64,000 bases of DNA, taken from positions 33,482,001 through 33,546,000 of the forward strand of contig CM068317.1 in NCBI GenBank assembly GCA_034766995.1, given 5' to 3'. Of this stretch, positions 35,712-47,196 are shown in pieces; the first letter of the stretch is position 1, and every line of letters starts with the position of its first letter. Source of the stretch: Acanthacorydalis orientalis (taxonomy: Eukaryota; Arthropoda; Insecta; Megaloptera; Corydalidae). A program made the translations under genes and the position numbers. Below the pieces are notes generated by a model. It was not told the origin of the DNA. It worked only from the letters and a program-made list of their open reading frames with translations, and did no database searches.

Positions 35712-38155
35712 CATGAACACTACTCAAAGTATATTTATAAATTATTATAAAGAAAAATCAATGTTTCTTTCTGACCTGTAAGTTCGTCAGCTCCTACATC
35801 TCGTCTAACTAATGCAGCAACTGTTAAAGCTGCAGGTATACCCCATCCAAGAGCATGAAGGAGCGCAGCTCGTGCACGTACATGCTCGTGCGGTACCCGA
35901 GCTGCACGTAACATCCAACAAGCACATAATGCTGTCCACCTGAAAAAAAGAAAAAAGATATACGTTTGCATATGACCACAGTGATTTTAAATAAATTCAT
36001 GTATATAAGAAATGAAAAATTAATTAAAAATAAAATATAAAACAATAAAATGAATAGCGTATATTAATAATTATTTATTACATAAGAACACTTACCATAT
36101 CCAAGAAGCTGTTCCAAAATAATAAACAAGAAGAAACACAATGGCACAGCTAGGATCTGAAAGACCAGGTGCAGGTCCTGGTGCCATAGAACGAGAAAGT
36201 AATGCAGCAGCACTGAGAGCGTAGCATGCTGCAAGTGCCGCTAGTGGACGTGCAGGATATCGAATTTTTGACGGTTCCACCTGAAAAATATTTATAAAAC
36301 TCAGCATTAATGGTCGAATACAACATTACATTTATCAGCAATATTTATTAGTTTCATACATAAATATAATATAATCTCAATTTTTTCCTAACACTTGTAC
36401 TCAAGTGGCTTGCATGTTGAACACATGGTTCATATTTATTTTTTAACATTTTATCGCATTATATTTCACTAAAAAAAAGAAAAAAATCAAAAAACCAACC
36501 TTAAAATCATTCACGGTTAGTTTTTGAATTATATACAACACTATATCATGTTATAAGAAAAAATAATGTGGTTTTTGTTGCCAAACTAAAGAAAATAATA
36601 GTTGAAGCAGATCATACTCTATTTAGACTAAATAAATTTCGAACTACATTTACTGATTTTAAAAATGTTTTAAAAAGTACATCAGTTTTTACATTCATAG
36701 GAAATTCGTTTCATCCATTTCTAAATAAAATAACTGATACTTAAAATTTATACGAAAATAATGTTAAATAACATATTTTTTTATGAATTCGTTTACATAT
36801 CGTTTAAAATTCACTGAAGATAAATCGAAAACAGATAATAAGATGGCCATACTGTCAAATTAAAGTATCGTAGATTATGATTTCTTAAATGTTTATATAT
36901 GTTTGTCCACAGTACTAATAAAACAATAGATGATATTTACTTAATGTTTTGCACATACACCTATATCTGTTTCTAAACACCCAAAATCTACTAATTAGAT
37001 ATTAACTTGTTTATAAATAAAATTAAATATCTACAACCCTCTAACATTCTTAAATTTAATTCATAAAATTAGCCAACAATTTCTTGCTATTTATAATAAT
37101 TTTTTAAGGGAACACACAACTACTGTAACTTTACTAGTATTTAAGTGGTATAATTTAAGTGCTGAGTGTTATAATTCTTAATACAATTTATAAATTATTC
37201 TGATGATCCCCCTTTCGAATCACCTGAGTTCTCCACTATTAGTTGTACCACCTTTAAGTAGATTTTAAATATAGATTTTAATTTTGTTTTAGGTTCGTTT
37301 ATATACATTTTGTTGAGATATGGTTTATAATTGTAAGACAAAAATTATCAAATATTAAGGTAAAAGACAGAATCAAAATTTGTATTTATAATCTCTATGA
37401 AGATGGCATACGTTTCTATATTAGTAGTGGAGAAAAAAAATCATGTTGTTAGGTCGCATTAGGACAATGCATCATCGGGTTCGAGGTATAAGAATGTATA
37501 ATTATTATTTATGAATATTAATAAGTTTATTTTTTTATTTATTGCTTTTGTCTTTCAACATATTTATATAATTTAATTTCTATTTCACGTTTATGAAAGT
37601 GAGTATTACACTTAATTACGTACATACATTTATTTACATTAGTTAAAATGAGTTGTGTATTATATGCTACCCGGTGTTTTCCATTTTCATTCATTTATAG
37701 CAAAATTCAAGACTCCTATGCATTTTAATACATTCTCTGTTTTCTTGTTTTATTTTTCTCTGGAATTGTTATTTAAGAGTCTTAAGCTATATTGACTTTC
37801 TGTTAATTTATGAATTTTAGATCTTCCAATTTCGTCTCATTAATTTTATTCAGCTTGTTTTATTTGTACTACTCTTTAAAATTGTATTAAATTAATTTCA
37901 ATTAAATGTTTTATTTCGAGTCTTTTTTTAAATGAAGATATTATTTTTTATTTATACTGAAACAGACATTCATCCTGTTTTTAAATGCATTGCTAACAAT
38001 GTGAAGTATGGCAATCTTTACAATTTGTATATAATTTTAATCGTATTTTATTGTGTTTATTTTTCTTTTTTATGTCCCCTCCTTTTTATTTCATTGCCAT
38101 ATGTTAAATTTGGGTACATTCAATCTATCTATCTTTCTATCTATCTATCTACTTA

Positions 38156-38252
<97 letters not shown>

Positions 38253-38895
38253 TGAATTGCATGGTAAGAGAGATAAAATTTATCTTTGGTAAATTGGTAA
38301 CAACATATTTCTGTTAGGTTAAGTAAATTCGTAATATTATTTAATCAAAATCTGTATACATAAACTATTAAAACCCATGAATCGATATTTTAATAACCTG
38401 CAGTGATTAATGAGAAATCCATCTCCTACATAATTCATACTGAATTAATAATAATCCTTGATATTAATAATCCAAAAAAAAAACAACAAATATAATAAAA
38501 TTACGTGTATTATTCTACTCTACCCATATAATAATTTCTTTTATTATAATTACTTTCCTGTTATTTGCAGTAATAAAGCCTTTCAACTCTCATTTACATT
38601 CAGAAAGTTTACAGTTTGTAAATTTGCCTGTGTAAAACCATGACAAGTTTGCTTCATTTCAAATTTACACCTTGAAAGTTTACTGAAGGTAGTAGTTTCT
38701 AATGGTAAACTTTCCAAGAAAAAATAAGACTTCACAAAGTGAAACGATTTTTATAATAAACTACTATGGAATTTAAAGCATACTGATACACATTTTATGT
38801 TTAGGACAGAGCAGTTTTACACCAATTGTACTAATAACTAACTTGGTGAATTTAATTATATTCAATGTTTAATTATAAAGATATAATCGATAGGC

Positions 38896-38975
<80 letters not shown>

Positions 38976-40597
38976 CGAAAATTTAATATATACTTTTTTT
39001 TAAAAAAAATGGATTATTAGATTTTATTTCATTATACACGACGAAAAAGAATTATAGCTTTTATTCTTTACTTACAATTTTATAAGAATGAACTAAAATA
39101 TAAAACTCATAAGATTGTTATAAGTATTAAATGTCGATTTAAAAAAAGGAACCTTATGGAAAAATTTGTTATTATTGAATAAATTGATTTTTTCGTGAAA
39201 TAATCAACAATTTAAGTGTAAAGTAATACCTAAAAATATTTAAGGTTTAACGGAGCTATTGAGTCAAATAATTATGTTATTATAAATAATATAATAAATA
39301 ATTTACTATTTATATCGAATGAAGCAAACATAATCCTAAAAAAAACAATCTAAATAGACATAAAAAATACTAATTTTACATATTTAAATATTTTGGCAAC
39401 TTTTATATGAATATTACCCACTAAACATCCCGTATACATGAGTTAATGATTGATAATAACTTCAAAAGATTTTTTTATAAATTATTAACTAATTAGTATA
39501 CTGGCAGACAATAACTAATTCTAAAATGAATAATACAGATATTAAAATATTTAACACGTATCTAAAAAGGAAATACATTTTTAATAAATCATCTGTGAAT
39601 ATTAAAAAAATATCTTATGAAGTCAATTTCTATATATGTTATTGACCCATGCTACAGAACATAAATCACAGACATACTAAATGTTCGTTTCATAAACAGT
39701 CTAATTTGAGTCAGTCATCTTTTAATTTTTTATCTTTTTCATATAAATAAAAAATGAATAGATTTGATAACAATATTAAACAGCGAATAAAGCTTAAATA
39801 TGTAAATTAAATGTTTACATTTTAAATTAATAAAAAAATAAGTTCAGTTTATTATTATTTTCATTGCACAAGACATTTTTTATATATTGTGATTGACATA
39901 CAATTTATTTAAAATGTGTCATTCTTGTTGTTATTGTTATTGAATTTTAAATATTTCAGAAAAGTAATGATCTTACCAAAAAGCTAAAGAGCGCAACGAG
40001 CGAAGAAACAAAACAAGCTCCAGCCCACGTGCGTAACCATACGTCAGCCAATCTTCTATCAGCATCATCCCAGGTATTAACATTCTTTTCCAAATCTTTA
40101 CTAAGACCAATTGCTACATCATTTATTGTTGACACCTCATCCTCAACAGGTAATGGTACGACCTCTCCACCGGGACCTTGCATACACATGTGTTCATGAT
40201 TATTATCGACCGGAAACGCAGAGCACTCTAATGACGACGGCCAAGGAAACCCAAATCCTTGTAATACAGGATAACATCTAGCACGTACAGTCTCACATAG
40301 ACCCCGACATGGGCCGATCGGATTCGATACTTTATCAGTACACATAGGAACATACACAGAACACAAGAAGAAACGTAACTGAGAACTACAGTCGTATTGT
40401 ATGAGTGGCGCGAATGTCTGTAGTGTTAAATCTGCTTCTGCCTGGAGTTCTCCGGGCGCCACGGTGAAATCATAACCAAGACCACGGCACAAACCCACTC
40501 GAATGGGTTCACATCGGGGAGATGTCACCGATGTACACGAAACGTTGGATATTATTAATACAAGAGCGCAACTCAGCGCTCTCGCAGAGATTAACAT
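29169..40597 (-). CDS. fz4: Frizzled-4-type Wnt receptor; five coding exons
   Basis: Exons 40597-39977, 36280-36096, 35939-35776, 31670-31434 and 29476-29169 join with GT-AG borders and matching phases (0, 2, 1, 1) into 504 residues, close to vertebrate FZD4 (about 537). Seen: signal peptide (1 to about 21), ten-cysteine CRD (about 28-145), seven membrane segments and a short tail. FZD4-like words include [47 protein letters not shown] and DADELTG-like GADELTG. Known: Frizzleds bind Wnt through the CRD and recruit Dishevelled through KTxxxW just after helix 7; Drosophila Fz4 mediates WntD signalling. Odd: the motif here is RTLRAW (454-459), with Arg for the usual Lys. The tail holds eight prolines and ends ETPL, a possible PDZ ligand. 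Introns total about 10 kb and are full of TA arrays. Confidence 0.93.
29934..30028. repeat. (CT)n-(TA)n compound microsatellite
   Basis: About 21 bp of CT followed by about 74 bp of TA, in Fz4 intron 4. Confidence 0.97.
30540..30721. repeat. long interrupted (TA)n array
   Basis: About 180 bp in which TA blocks of 8-20 bp alternate with single CATA units, the largest TA-derived array in the window. Confidence 0.97.
31316..31387. repeat. (TA)n microsatellite next to a splice donor
   Basis: About 72 bp of TA whose right edge is 46 bp from the donor of Fz4 exon 4. Confidence 0.97.
31434..31670 (-). CDS. fz4: Fz4 exon 4: helices 5-6
   Basis: 237 bp, acceptor TGTCTTTTAG, donor TTTG|GTAAGT. It encodes [20 protein letters not shown] at the second extracellular loop, then helix 5 ([18 protein letters not shown]), a third intracellular loop with basic residues and LKLGVF at the start of helix 6. 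It enters and leaves in phase 1. Confidence 0.92.
32803..32888. repeat. GC-rich hairpin-forming island
   Basis: Contains CTAGGGG paired with CCCCTAG around a 6-base loop, GGGGCTCCGCCCC, CGCTACGCTCG and CGCTTCGCTCG. It lies 26 bp left of a TA array. The style matches islands at 21856, 35371, 41666 and 51740. Probably a dispersed element; class unknown. Confidence 0.5.
32914..32968. repeat. (TA)n microsatellite
   Basis: About 55 bp of TA. Confidence 0.97.
33177..33268. repeat. (GTAT)n-(GT)n-(TA)n compound microsatellite
   Basis: Grades from GTAT to GT to TA and back to GTAT units. Confidence 0.95.
34438..34494. repeat. (TA)n microsatellite
   Basis: About 57 bp of TA adjoining the GC-richer segment 34150-34440. 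Confidence 0.97.
35371..35425. repeat. GC-rich hairpin-forming island
   Basis: Contains the short perfect hairpin CCCCCTTCGGGGG and AGGGGCAGCGCCTCC in AT-rich intron sequence. Confidence 0.45.
35643..35709. repeat. (TA)n microsatellite next to a splice donor
   Basis: About 67 bp of TA ending 66 bp from the donor of Fz4 exon 3. Confidence 0.97.
35776..35939 (-). CDS. fz4: Fz4 exon 3: helices 3-4
   Basis: 164 bp, acceptor with a long pyrimidine tract and TTTTTCAG, donor ACTTACAG|GTCAGA. Encodes [13 protein letters not shown] (completing WW with the previous exon), helix 4 ([13 protein letters not shown]) and GADELTG. Phases 2 in, 1 out. Confidence 0.92.
36096..36280 (-). CDS. fz4: Fz4 exon 2: helix 2 to helix 3
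   Basis: 185 bp, acceptor TTTTTCAG, donor ATATG|GTAAGTG. Encodes [12 protein letters not shown] at the first intracellular loop, helix 2, a compact first extracellular loop with one cysteine ([10 protein letters not shown]) and the start of helix 3. This loop is visibly shorter than in vertebrate FZD4. Confidence 0.92.
38128..38249. repeat. (CTAT)n-(CT)n-(TA)n compound microsatellite
   Basis: CTAT units pass into CT and then two TA blocks split by CGGA. Confidence 0.96.
38899..38974. repeat. (TA)n microsatellite
   Basis: About 76 bp of pure TA in Fz4 intron 1. Confidence 0.97.
39977..40597 (-). CDS. fz4: Fz4 exon 1: signal peptide, CRD and helix 1
   Basis: Start at ATG 40595-40597, giving the signal peptide [20 protein letters not shown]. 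The frame stays open a few codons upstream but has no earlier ATG there. The exon encodes the Frizzled CRD with all ten cysteines in the usual spacing, a linker, and helix 1 ([14 protein letters not shown]) before donor TTTTTG|GTAAGA in phase 0. Confidence 0.93.
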
Positions 40598-41520
40598 CTT
40601 GCGTCTCAAACGCTTGACAGACGGACACTGACTGTTGTGTGTTCTAGTCGATGGCCTATAGTCAAAAGCATGCTTCGGATTTTAGTGTTCCCGAACGTGT
40701 TGTTGTTAGTTTGTTGTTGTGCTTTGTATATATGGCCAGTTTCAGTGGCGGCTCGTTATTTATAATAACACTTGATGTATTTCATAAAATGTTAGAATCT
40801 TTCAATTTATTCAAGTTGAATAAAATATGCCAACTTCATACTGCACAAAGTAACAAATAACATATGTTAACGTTCTCAACATTAACTTCATTGAATTTTA
40901 ATCTTTAAATTGTCTCCTAAATGATACAGGCTCAAATTGGTATTTTCCTGGCACATAATAAAAATAGAGGTTGCGCAATAATAAAATAATGTTAATAATA
41001 TAAAAAAATCGTTTTACATTTATGGGAATTTTAGAATAGTACAAATTGTAACCGTACAGAAAACTACTAACAAAAATGATAGAAGTATAAGTTTTTTAAG
41101 TCACTGTAATTATTTAAATAGTACTTAAATAAATAATACAAATGAAATGAAATGTAGGTATAAATAATTTTATAAAAAAAATCATTATAAATTCAAATAT
41201 TAATTCCTGAAAAAAATATAAAAGTACAAATATTCATGTGACTCTGCTTATTTTAAATGGGTATTCAGTCATATATTATTTATTGTTGATTTACTAATTT
41301 TGTAACAGGAAAATCGATAAAATATGCATAAATAATTAATAATATTTTAACTAAAATATATTTTAATAAATTAACTTTTCCTTTTACAAAAAAAAATATG
41401 TTAAAAGTAACAATTTTTTGATATATATATATATAATCAAAATTATCTACAAAATACTTTATAAAACACTACGTTGCAAGAAATAATCTATTTTTCAGAA
41501 TGTTTATTTAAACATACTAA

Positions 41521-41531
41521 CATATATATAC

Positions 41532-41592
<61 letters not shown>
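41521..41592. repeat. (TA)n microsatellite
   Basis: About 72 bp, CATA at the left passing into pure TA. Confidence 0.97.
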
Positions 41593-41595
<3 letters not shown>

Positions 41596-41665
41596 CATGA
41601 CGACTTATTTATTTGATATGTTTATTGTTTCATTTGGTTACATATGCATGCCTATAATTGACAAA

Positions 41666-41729
41666 TGGGCGACCAAAGTGAGCACGGGGGTTGGTCAGCG
41701 CAGCGAGCAGGAGGCGAAGCCACCTAGTT
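41666..41729 (+). repeat. GC-rich island sharing a motif with 21856-21942
   Basis: Carries GAGCACGGGGG followed by CAGCGAGCAGGAGGCGAA; the second word is identical to one on the minus strand near 21862. It lies about 75 bp right of a TA array. Confidence 0.6.
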
Positions 41730-42987
41730 ATAATATAAAATCATTTTTAGCCTATTTCTATATTCATTAAGCTTACTATTCTATTTAATTCAATGACTAT
41801 TATTTCATCAACTTATTAGCAATGATTAATTCATCAATGTTATTTACATTATCCGAATAGATTCGAACTGTTTGTTCTTTTAAAAACTTTTCTAAAATTT
41901 AGAATAACTCATAACTTTTTCAAATAACACAATGCATCAACGGATCTCATCTTCAGAATATGAGAACATGTATTATATCGTTAACAGTTACGACTAAAGA
42001 TTAAAATTGCATTTTTAATAGATACAGTTAATGTTATGCATATCGAGATCGAATTTATTATTTATTTTTTTAATGAAATGATTAAAACAATACTAAATAT
42101 ACAATATAAATAAATAATTCTTGCTGTTTTAGTAGTATTGATTATTTATTATTATTTATTATGACTAATTGAGATATTATTACAACAAATGTTTATTGTA
42201 CGATATTATGGATGCTTCTAATATTACTCATCTCTAAATTCTATTGTATACTTTTTAAACATGGTACACTGATATAAGAGTGATTCTCGGAACGAACCGC
42301 TACTGGCCTGCGTAAAAAACGTGTACATATGCATGTGTATATAGAAGTGTGTAGTAGTGGTGTTCTCTTCGCTTTAGGTTAATCCGTTGTGTGAGGCGTG
42401 GGATGATCAGCGGCATCTAAATGGTGGTAGTGGGTGCTTGTTTATTTACTTATTTTAAATGTGCGTGTTTACGCTTCGAGTACGTTGATAGTACAACAGC
42501 AAGAATGTCAATAAATAATTGGGAAAAGTTTGTGTTTCTTGGTTTTAAATGTATATTTTTGATGTCTAAATATATCGTTTGATAAATAGACAATTGGACA
42601 AAAATAAGTAACATATTTCAAAGAAGTCACAGTGCAGTTAAATCTTTGCATTTTTTCACTTGAATATTATTAACATTGTTTTAGAATATTGTTTACGTTG
42701 GACTTTTTTGAATGATTGTGAGAAGACAAGAAATATATTCAAATCTTCATTTTAAATTCTGTATACACAATTCTACATTGTTTTTCGTTATATGCGTATC
42801 AATATCTAAACTGATAGTATGCAGGATTAATTATATTTATATATTTTTTTCGAATTATTCTTTTCAGTTCTAATATAAAATATTCAGTAATATAAACTCT
42901 AAATTTCAGAAAACTGAAATGTTTATAAAATGTATAGTTACATTAAATAAGAATAATAAAAAAAATACTTTTAAATCTACAAGATCT

Positions 42988-42989
<2 letters not shown>

Positions 42990-43023
<34 letters not shown>
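42990..43023. repeat. (TA)n microsatellite
   Basis: About 34 bp of TA. Confidence 0.95.
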
Positions 43024-43027
<4 letters not shown>

Positions 43028-46000
43028 GTTTTTAAACAAATTAACATACTGAAGCTATTAAAAATGTGTACATAATTGTAGGTCCGTATTTAACAAGCAC
43101 ATAGGAAATAATCAGCGTTTTAAATAATTACAAAAATCAACTTCAGTCAACATAAATATCTCTAATGAAATTTTCTAAAATGATGGAGCTAATTTTATAT
43201 GAACAGATTTTCAAATCAGTTTAGTAGAGTCAGTGATTAGCACTGTTTGTCTCTTTGTAAATCAAACGTTAAATATGAAATCAAATATTAAACATGTCAA
43301 ATATTTTAACTCGAAAACATTCTGAGCATTTTACTAAAACTGTTCACAGATTAAAAAGTACTGTCGAATGCTTGTAATGACTATTATTACAGTCTTGACA
43401 CAGTATTTAAAACTATTCAAATATTTGGTGACGCATGTTCCAGTACTAGCTCATGCGTTTATGTATTTAGAGTTTCTGTTAGTATATATTCCTAATATAA
43501 ATTAAATTTCATATACTTTTCATGAAAACGATGTATTTTTCAAAATATGTTGATAAGTTATTTAATATCATCAGACTGACTCCATTCATTTCATTGGAAT
43601 TGTAAATATTAAGTATGTTCTATAATTGTTTTTCATTTGGAAGGAATACGTTATTATTTTTTAAGAAACAAAAAAAGATTCTGATACATTATTTTCAATA
43701 AAAAACCAAATAAAATATATATGTTACAAGAATTTTTCGTTAATCACATTTTTGCTCCAGACTTGTGAAATATATTAATTGCTTTTTACAACATATGTAT
43801 ATATATTTTCTCGATAGGTAATGTGTTTGTGTGAAAATATGTTTTAGTAAATGAAGAACTGATGATTGAAGTAAATATTTTGACACATTACTTGTGTAAA
43901 GGCATCGCTACATTTTGGATATTAACAGACTTGAATTTAAAAAAAATCAATAATGTTCGAGTTTAAAAAATTAATGAAAAAAAATATACAAAACCTTCAT
44001 AATTATTTATAAATTATTTATGTACGATAGATATATAATTATTTTGACTAGTGCTCATACAAAATAAGAACAGTTTTTAATCTCCACACAATATTGACGA
44101 AATAAAACAAATAATGTACTAAAGGTTAAAATATATTGAGAAAAATATAACAATAAACAATTTTATTATTATTTAGTTTATTTGCTTCAACGTATGATTT
44201 AATATGTTTAATTTATAAGTAATATTTTATTTCTTTTTTAATTAAAAATATTATTCACATGTATACTAAAATAAATAATGTTTACTTAATATAAATAAAA
44301 CGTAAGAATTCCAGATAGTTTATTATATATGTCAATTTTCTTCTGAAAAAATCCTTGAAAAAGTTATAAAACACTATTCTGAAATTGCATATTAATTAAT
44401 TTTGAGCTAAATAGAGATTTAGAATGTAAAAATGATTGCATATAGATTTTTTTATCTTCCAAATTGTATAGATCTCAATCAAATAGTGATAATTAATCAC
44501 ATGAGATTATTTTAACTGTAATTTGCAATAATTACTACTAAGTCATTTCGAATTATTAAAATAACCATTTTTAAATCTGTATAATTCATAATTACAAATA
44601 TTACAACTACACAACTGTTAAAAATATACAACTGTTAAAGTATACACCGCACAATTATATGTAATTGAAATAATTCTTTTTTTAACAACAAATATAAAAA
44701 AAACATATCTTAATTTTTTCAAAAAATAAAGAGGAAATAAAACACTTCATAAATATGTAATTGATTCATTCATGAAACAGAACAAACTGACAAAAAGAAT
44801 CAAAAGAAAATTCGAGGATATGTAAGTATTCGAATTAAGAGAAAATCAACTTAGAATTAAAGGTTTAATTAACAAATTGAAAGAGAAATAAAATAAGAAA
44901 ATAAAATATAGAATATTAGGAAACACTCAAACTTTTTACACAATAATATATTATAAAAAGAAACATAATATGTATTTAAATTCACCAAAGAAAAAATACG
45001 AATAATGATTAGTTTTAAACTAAGAACATAAATTAGAGCCAAGAAGAAATGACACGAAATATAAGAAAATAAAAAAAATATATGATACCCTGAAAAGACT
45101 AACTGTAGCTCATTCTTGAATAAATATATCATAGTCTCTAAAGTAACAGAATCCTTAAATTATGTCAGTAAAAAATAATATGTTGGATAATAATAGTTAT
45201 AACGTAATTAAAGTAATATAAGAATAAATTTACGTGTGGAATAAATTTAATGTATTATCAATTTTTACAAAATTTAAAATTAATTAAATGGAATGAAAGA
45301 AAAAATATACATTTTCGTACAAATACCTGTTTGCTAAATAACATTTCCTTTTAAAGATATAATTATTATTGAGGAAATGAATTCAAATTTGTATTAAACT
45401 TATACTTTAAGTAATCGTCCCTATAACAATCTAAATGGCTACAAATTAATCATTTAAAATTATAAAAAAAGTTTAAAAACAAACATTTTATATTGCTTTG
45501 ATAATATAGTCTCTTCTGCGAATTATTCATCAGGAATACACTTCTGTTTTTTCGTTTTTTAGTTTAATTTTGTATAGCAGAACAATTCTTAAGAAGTTTA
45601 TTTCCAAATTTTGTTTGAATTGTAAGGAAACTTTCTACATTACTCTTTTAAAAATAAATACACGAAATATTTATTTGTTTATATCAAAAATATGTTTTTT
45701 TGGTTCTATAAAAAAAAGTATTTAATGTTAACTCTTAGGTAATAAATTGAAGATATTAGTATGTTTATGCAATACAACAATGTATGTTTTTTCAATACAT
45801 TTTATCCAAAGGGAGAAAGTAAGTTTGAAGATCATAGTATATTTTAGTATATAAATATAAAAATATGACTTCTGAATAAACATTCTGAAAATCGTACCGT
45901 CATTTCTCATCCATAATTCGCGTTAATCTTTGAACTAAGTTATTGTATGATTATAGAAAACCTTATATAAGTTTCAAATAAGTTTCCTGCTTATTTCGAA

Positions 46001-46179
46001 TTAATTCTGAATCCTAAATAATTCAACATTTTATATTGTTCAGAAAGCTTAATGCTTTCGATGTCCGCACAATAAGCCTGTTTATATGATGGACCAATAG
46101 TATCGAATATGATATTAACAATGTGACAAATATCCAATGAATTTGATCTGTTGTTATAATGGTCATGGGTTCGTTATAT

Positions 46180-46440
46180 TTACCAACCGACCATGGCAAA
46201 TTCAAAACAATAGAATAAAATAATTTTATAACGGTCACTGACCCTCAGATACCACTCGACGCGTGCTAAAAACACCATTAAACGATCAGCATGTATGGCA
46301 TATATGAAAATTGTTCGATTTGGTACCGCTCGTAGTTGATACCACAAATGCCGTCGTCTTCGAGATTTTATGGCGTTTATACGAGATAATGTCTTCAATA
46401 ATCGAAATTTCGTTATGTCGTAAAACAAAATAACCGGCAC
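46180..46440 (-). CDS. unidentified open frame in a GC-richer island
   Basis: About 86 codons, basic in the middle (KSRRRRHLWYQLR) and hydrophobic towards the end, reaching a donor-like GGTTG|GTAAAT. A second open frame of about 70 codons overlaps in another phase (46023-46238). There is no ATG near the 5' end and no good acceptor. I recognise no family. It may be an exon fragment, a decayed gene or chance. Confidence 0.12.
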   Translation of the reverse strand: MPVILFYDITKFRLLKTLSRINAIKSRRRRHLWYQLRAVPNRTIFIYAIHADRLMVFLARVEWYLRVSDRYKIILFYCFEFAMVGW

Positions 46441-46756
46441 AAACAGTGATGGTTATACATTATAGAATGTGTGCGTCCTCTTCGCACCTCAATATTGACG
46501 AATATTCGAATGTATAGGGTCCCGTGATACCGATCTACGTAATTATATGTTACAAGGTAGAGAGAATCGTGATTTCAGCCAGGTAAACTAGCCATATTGT
46601 CCGTTCAATAAGAGTCGAAGACTACGTCGAAAATCTCGAAACATTGTTGCGTGTTTTCAACGAAGAAAAAAAATAACTTCGTTTTTCACTTGACATTCAA
46701 TTAATCAATCAATTATATCATAAGATATTAAATATATCATATTTATCCATCTCCAA

Positions 46757-46804
<48 letters not shown>
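46757..46804. repeat. (CT)n-(TA)n compound microsatellite
   Basis: About 24 bp of CT followed by about 24 bp of TA. Confidence 0.95.
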
Positions 46805-46812
<8 letters not shown>

Positions 46813-47126
46813 CATTATCATCGATTACTGAATAAAACCCTCTTCTAATTTGAAAGAGCCAATGCATTATGGATATTATCAATTTTTAGACACTCTTTTG
46901 CATCTTGACTCCGAATTATGAATCTACTGTTTTCTATTTTAACAATATGTCTCATTCTTTTCATTTAAAAATATTTACTTTTTATTATATTTTGCTTCTG
47001 TCTGTTCTCGTATCTATTTGAGTCTTTTTTTCTTGTTATTCTCAATATATAGATTTTGATGTTTCTTTGTATTTTAAAAAAGCTAAGTAATTTATTTCGA
47101 TATTCAAAATACATTTTCCTAAGTAA

Positions 47127-47128
<2 letters not shown>

Positions 47129-47195
<67 letters not shown>
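47129..47195. repeat. (TA)n microsatellite
   Basis: About 67 bp of pure TA. Confidence 0.97.

Positions 47196-47196
<1 letters not shown>

Larger units (their letters stand above)
31671..35775. other. Fz4 intron 3
   Basis: A 4.1-kb intron with GC-rich hairpin islands (32803-32888 and 35371-35425), several TA arrays and a GC-richer segment at 34150-34440 with overlapping open frames on both strands. No nested gene can be established. Confidence 0.6.
36281..39976. other. Fz4 intron 1
   Basis: A 3.7-kb AT-rich intron with a CTAT/CT/TA compound microsatellite and one long TA array; no other feature seen. Confidence 0.7.
40598..42500 (-). other. Fz4 5' flank with a GC-richer island
   Basis: Sequence just upstream of the start codon is moderately GC-rich and is likely 5' UTR. 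A second island at about 42290-42500 may be a distal promoter or untranslated first exon, but no TATA, initiator or splice pair could be fixed. TA arrays lie between. Confidence 0.35.

Noticed and set aside
37440..37495. GGGTTCGAGGT, like a tRNA T-loop
   Set aside because: No D arm, anticodon arm or acceptor stem can be drawn around it.
40598..40609. Fz4 start four codons further upstream
   Set aside because: That codon is TTG; the ATG at 40595-40597 begins a good signal peptide.
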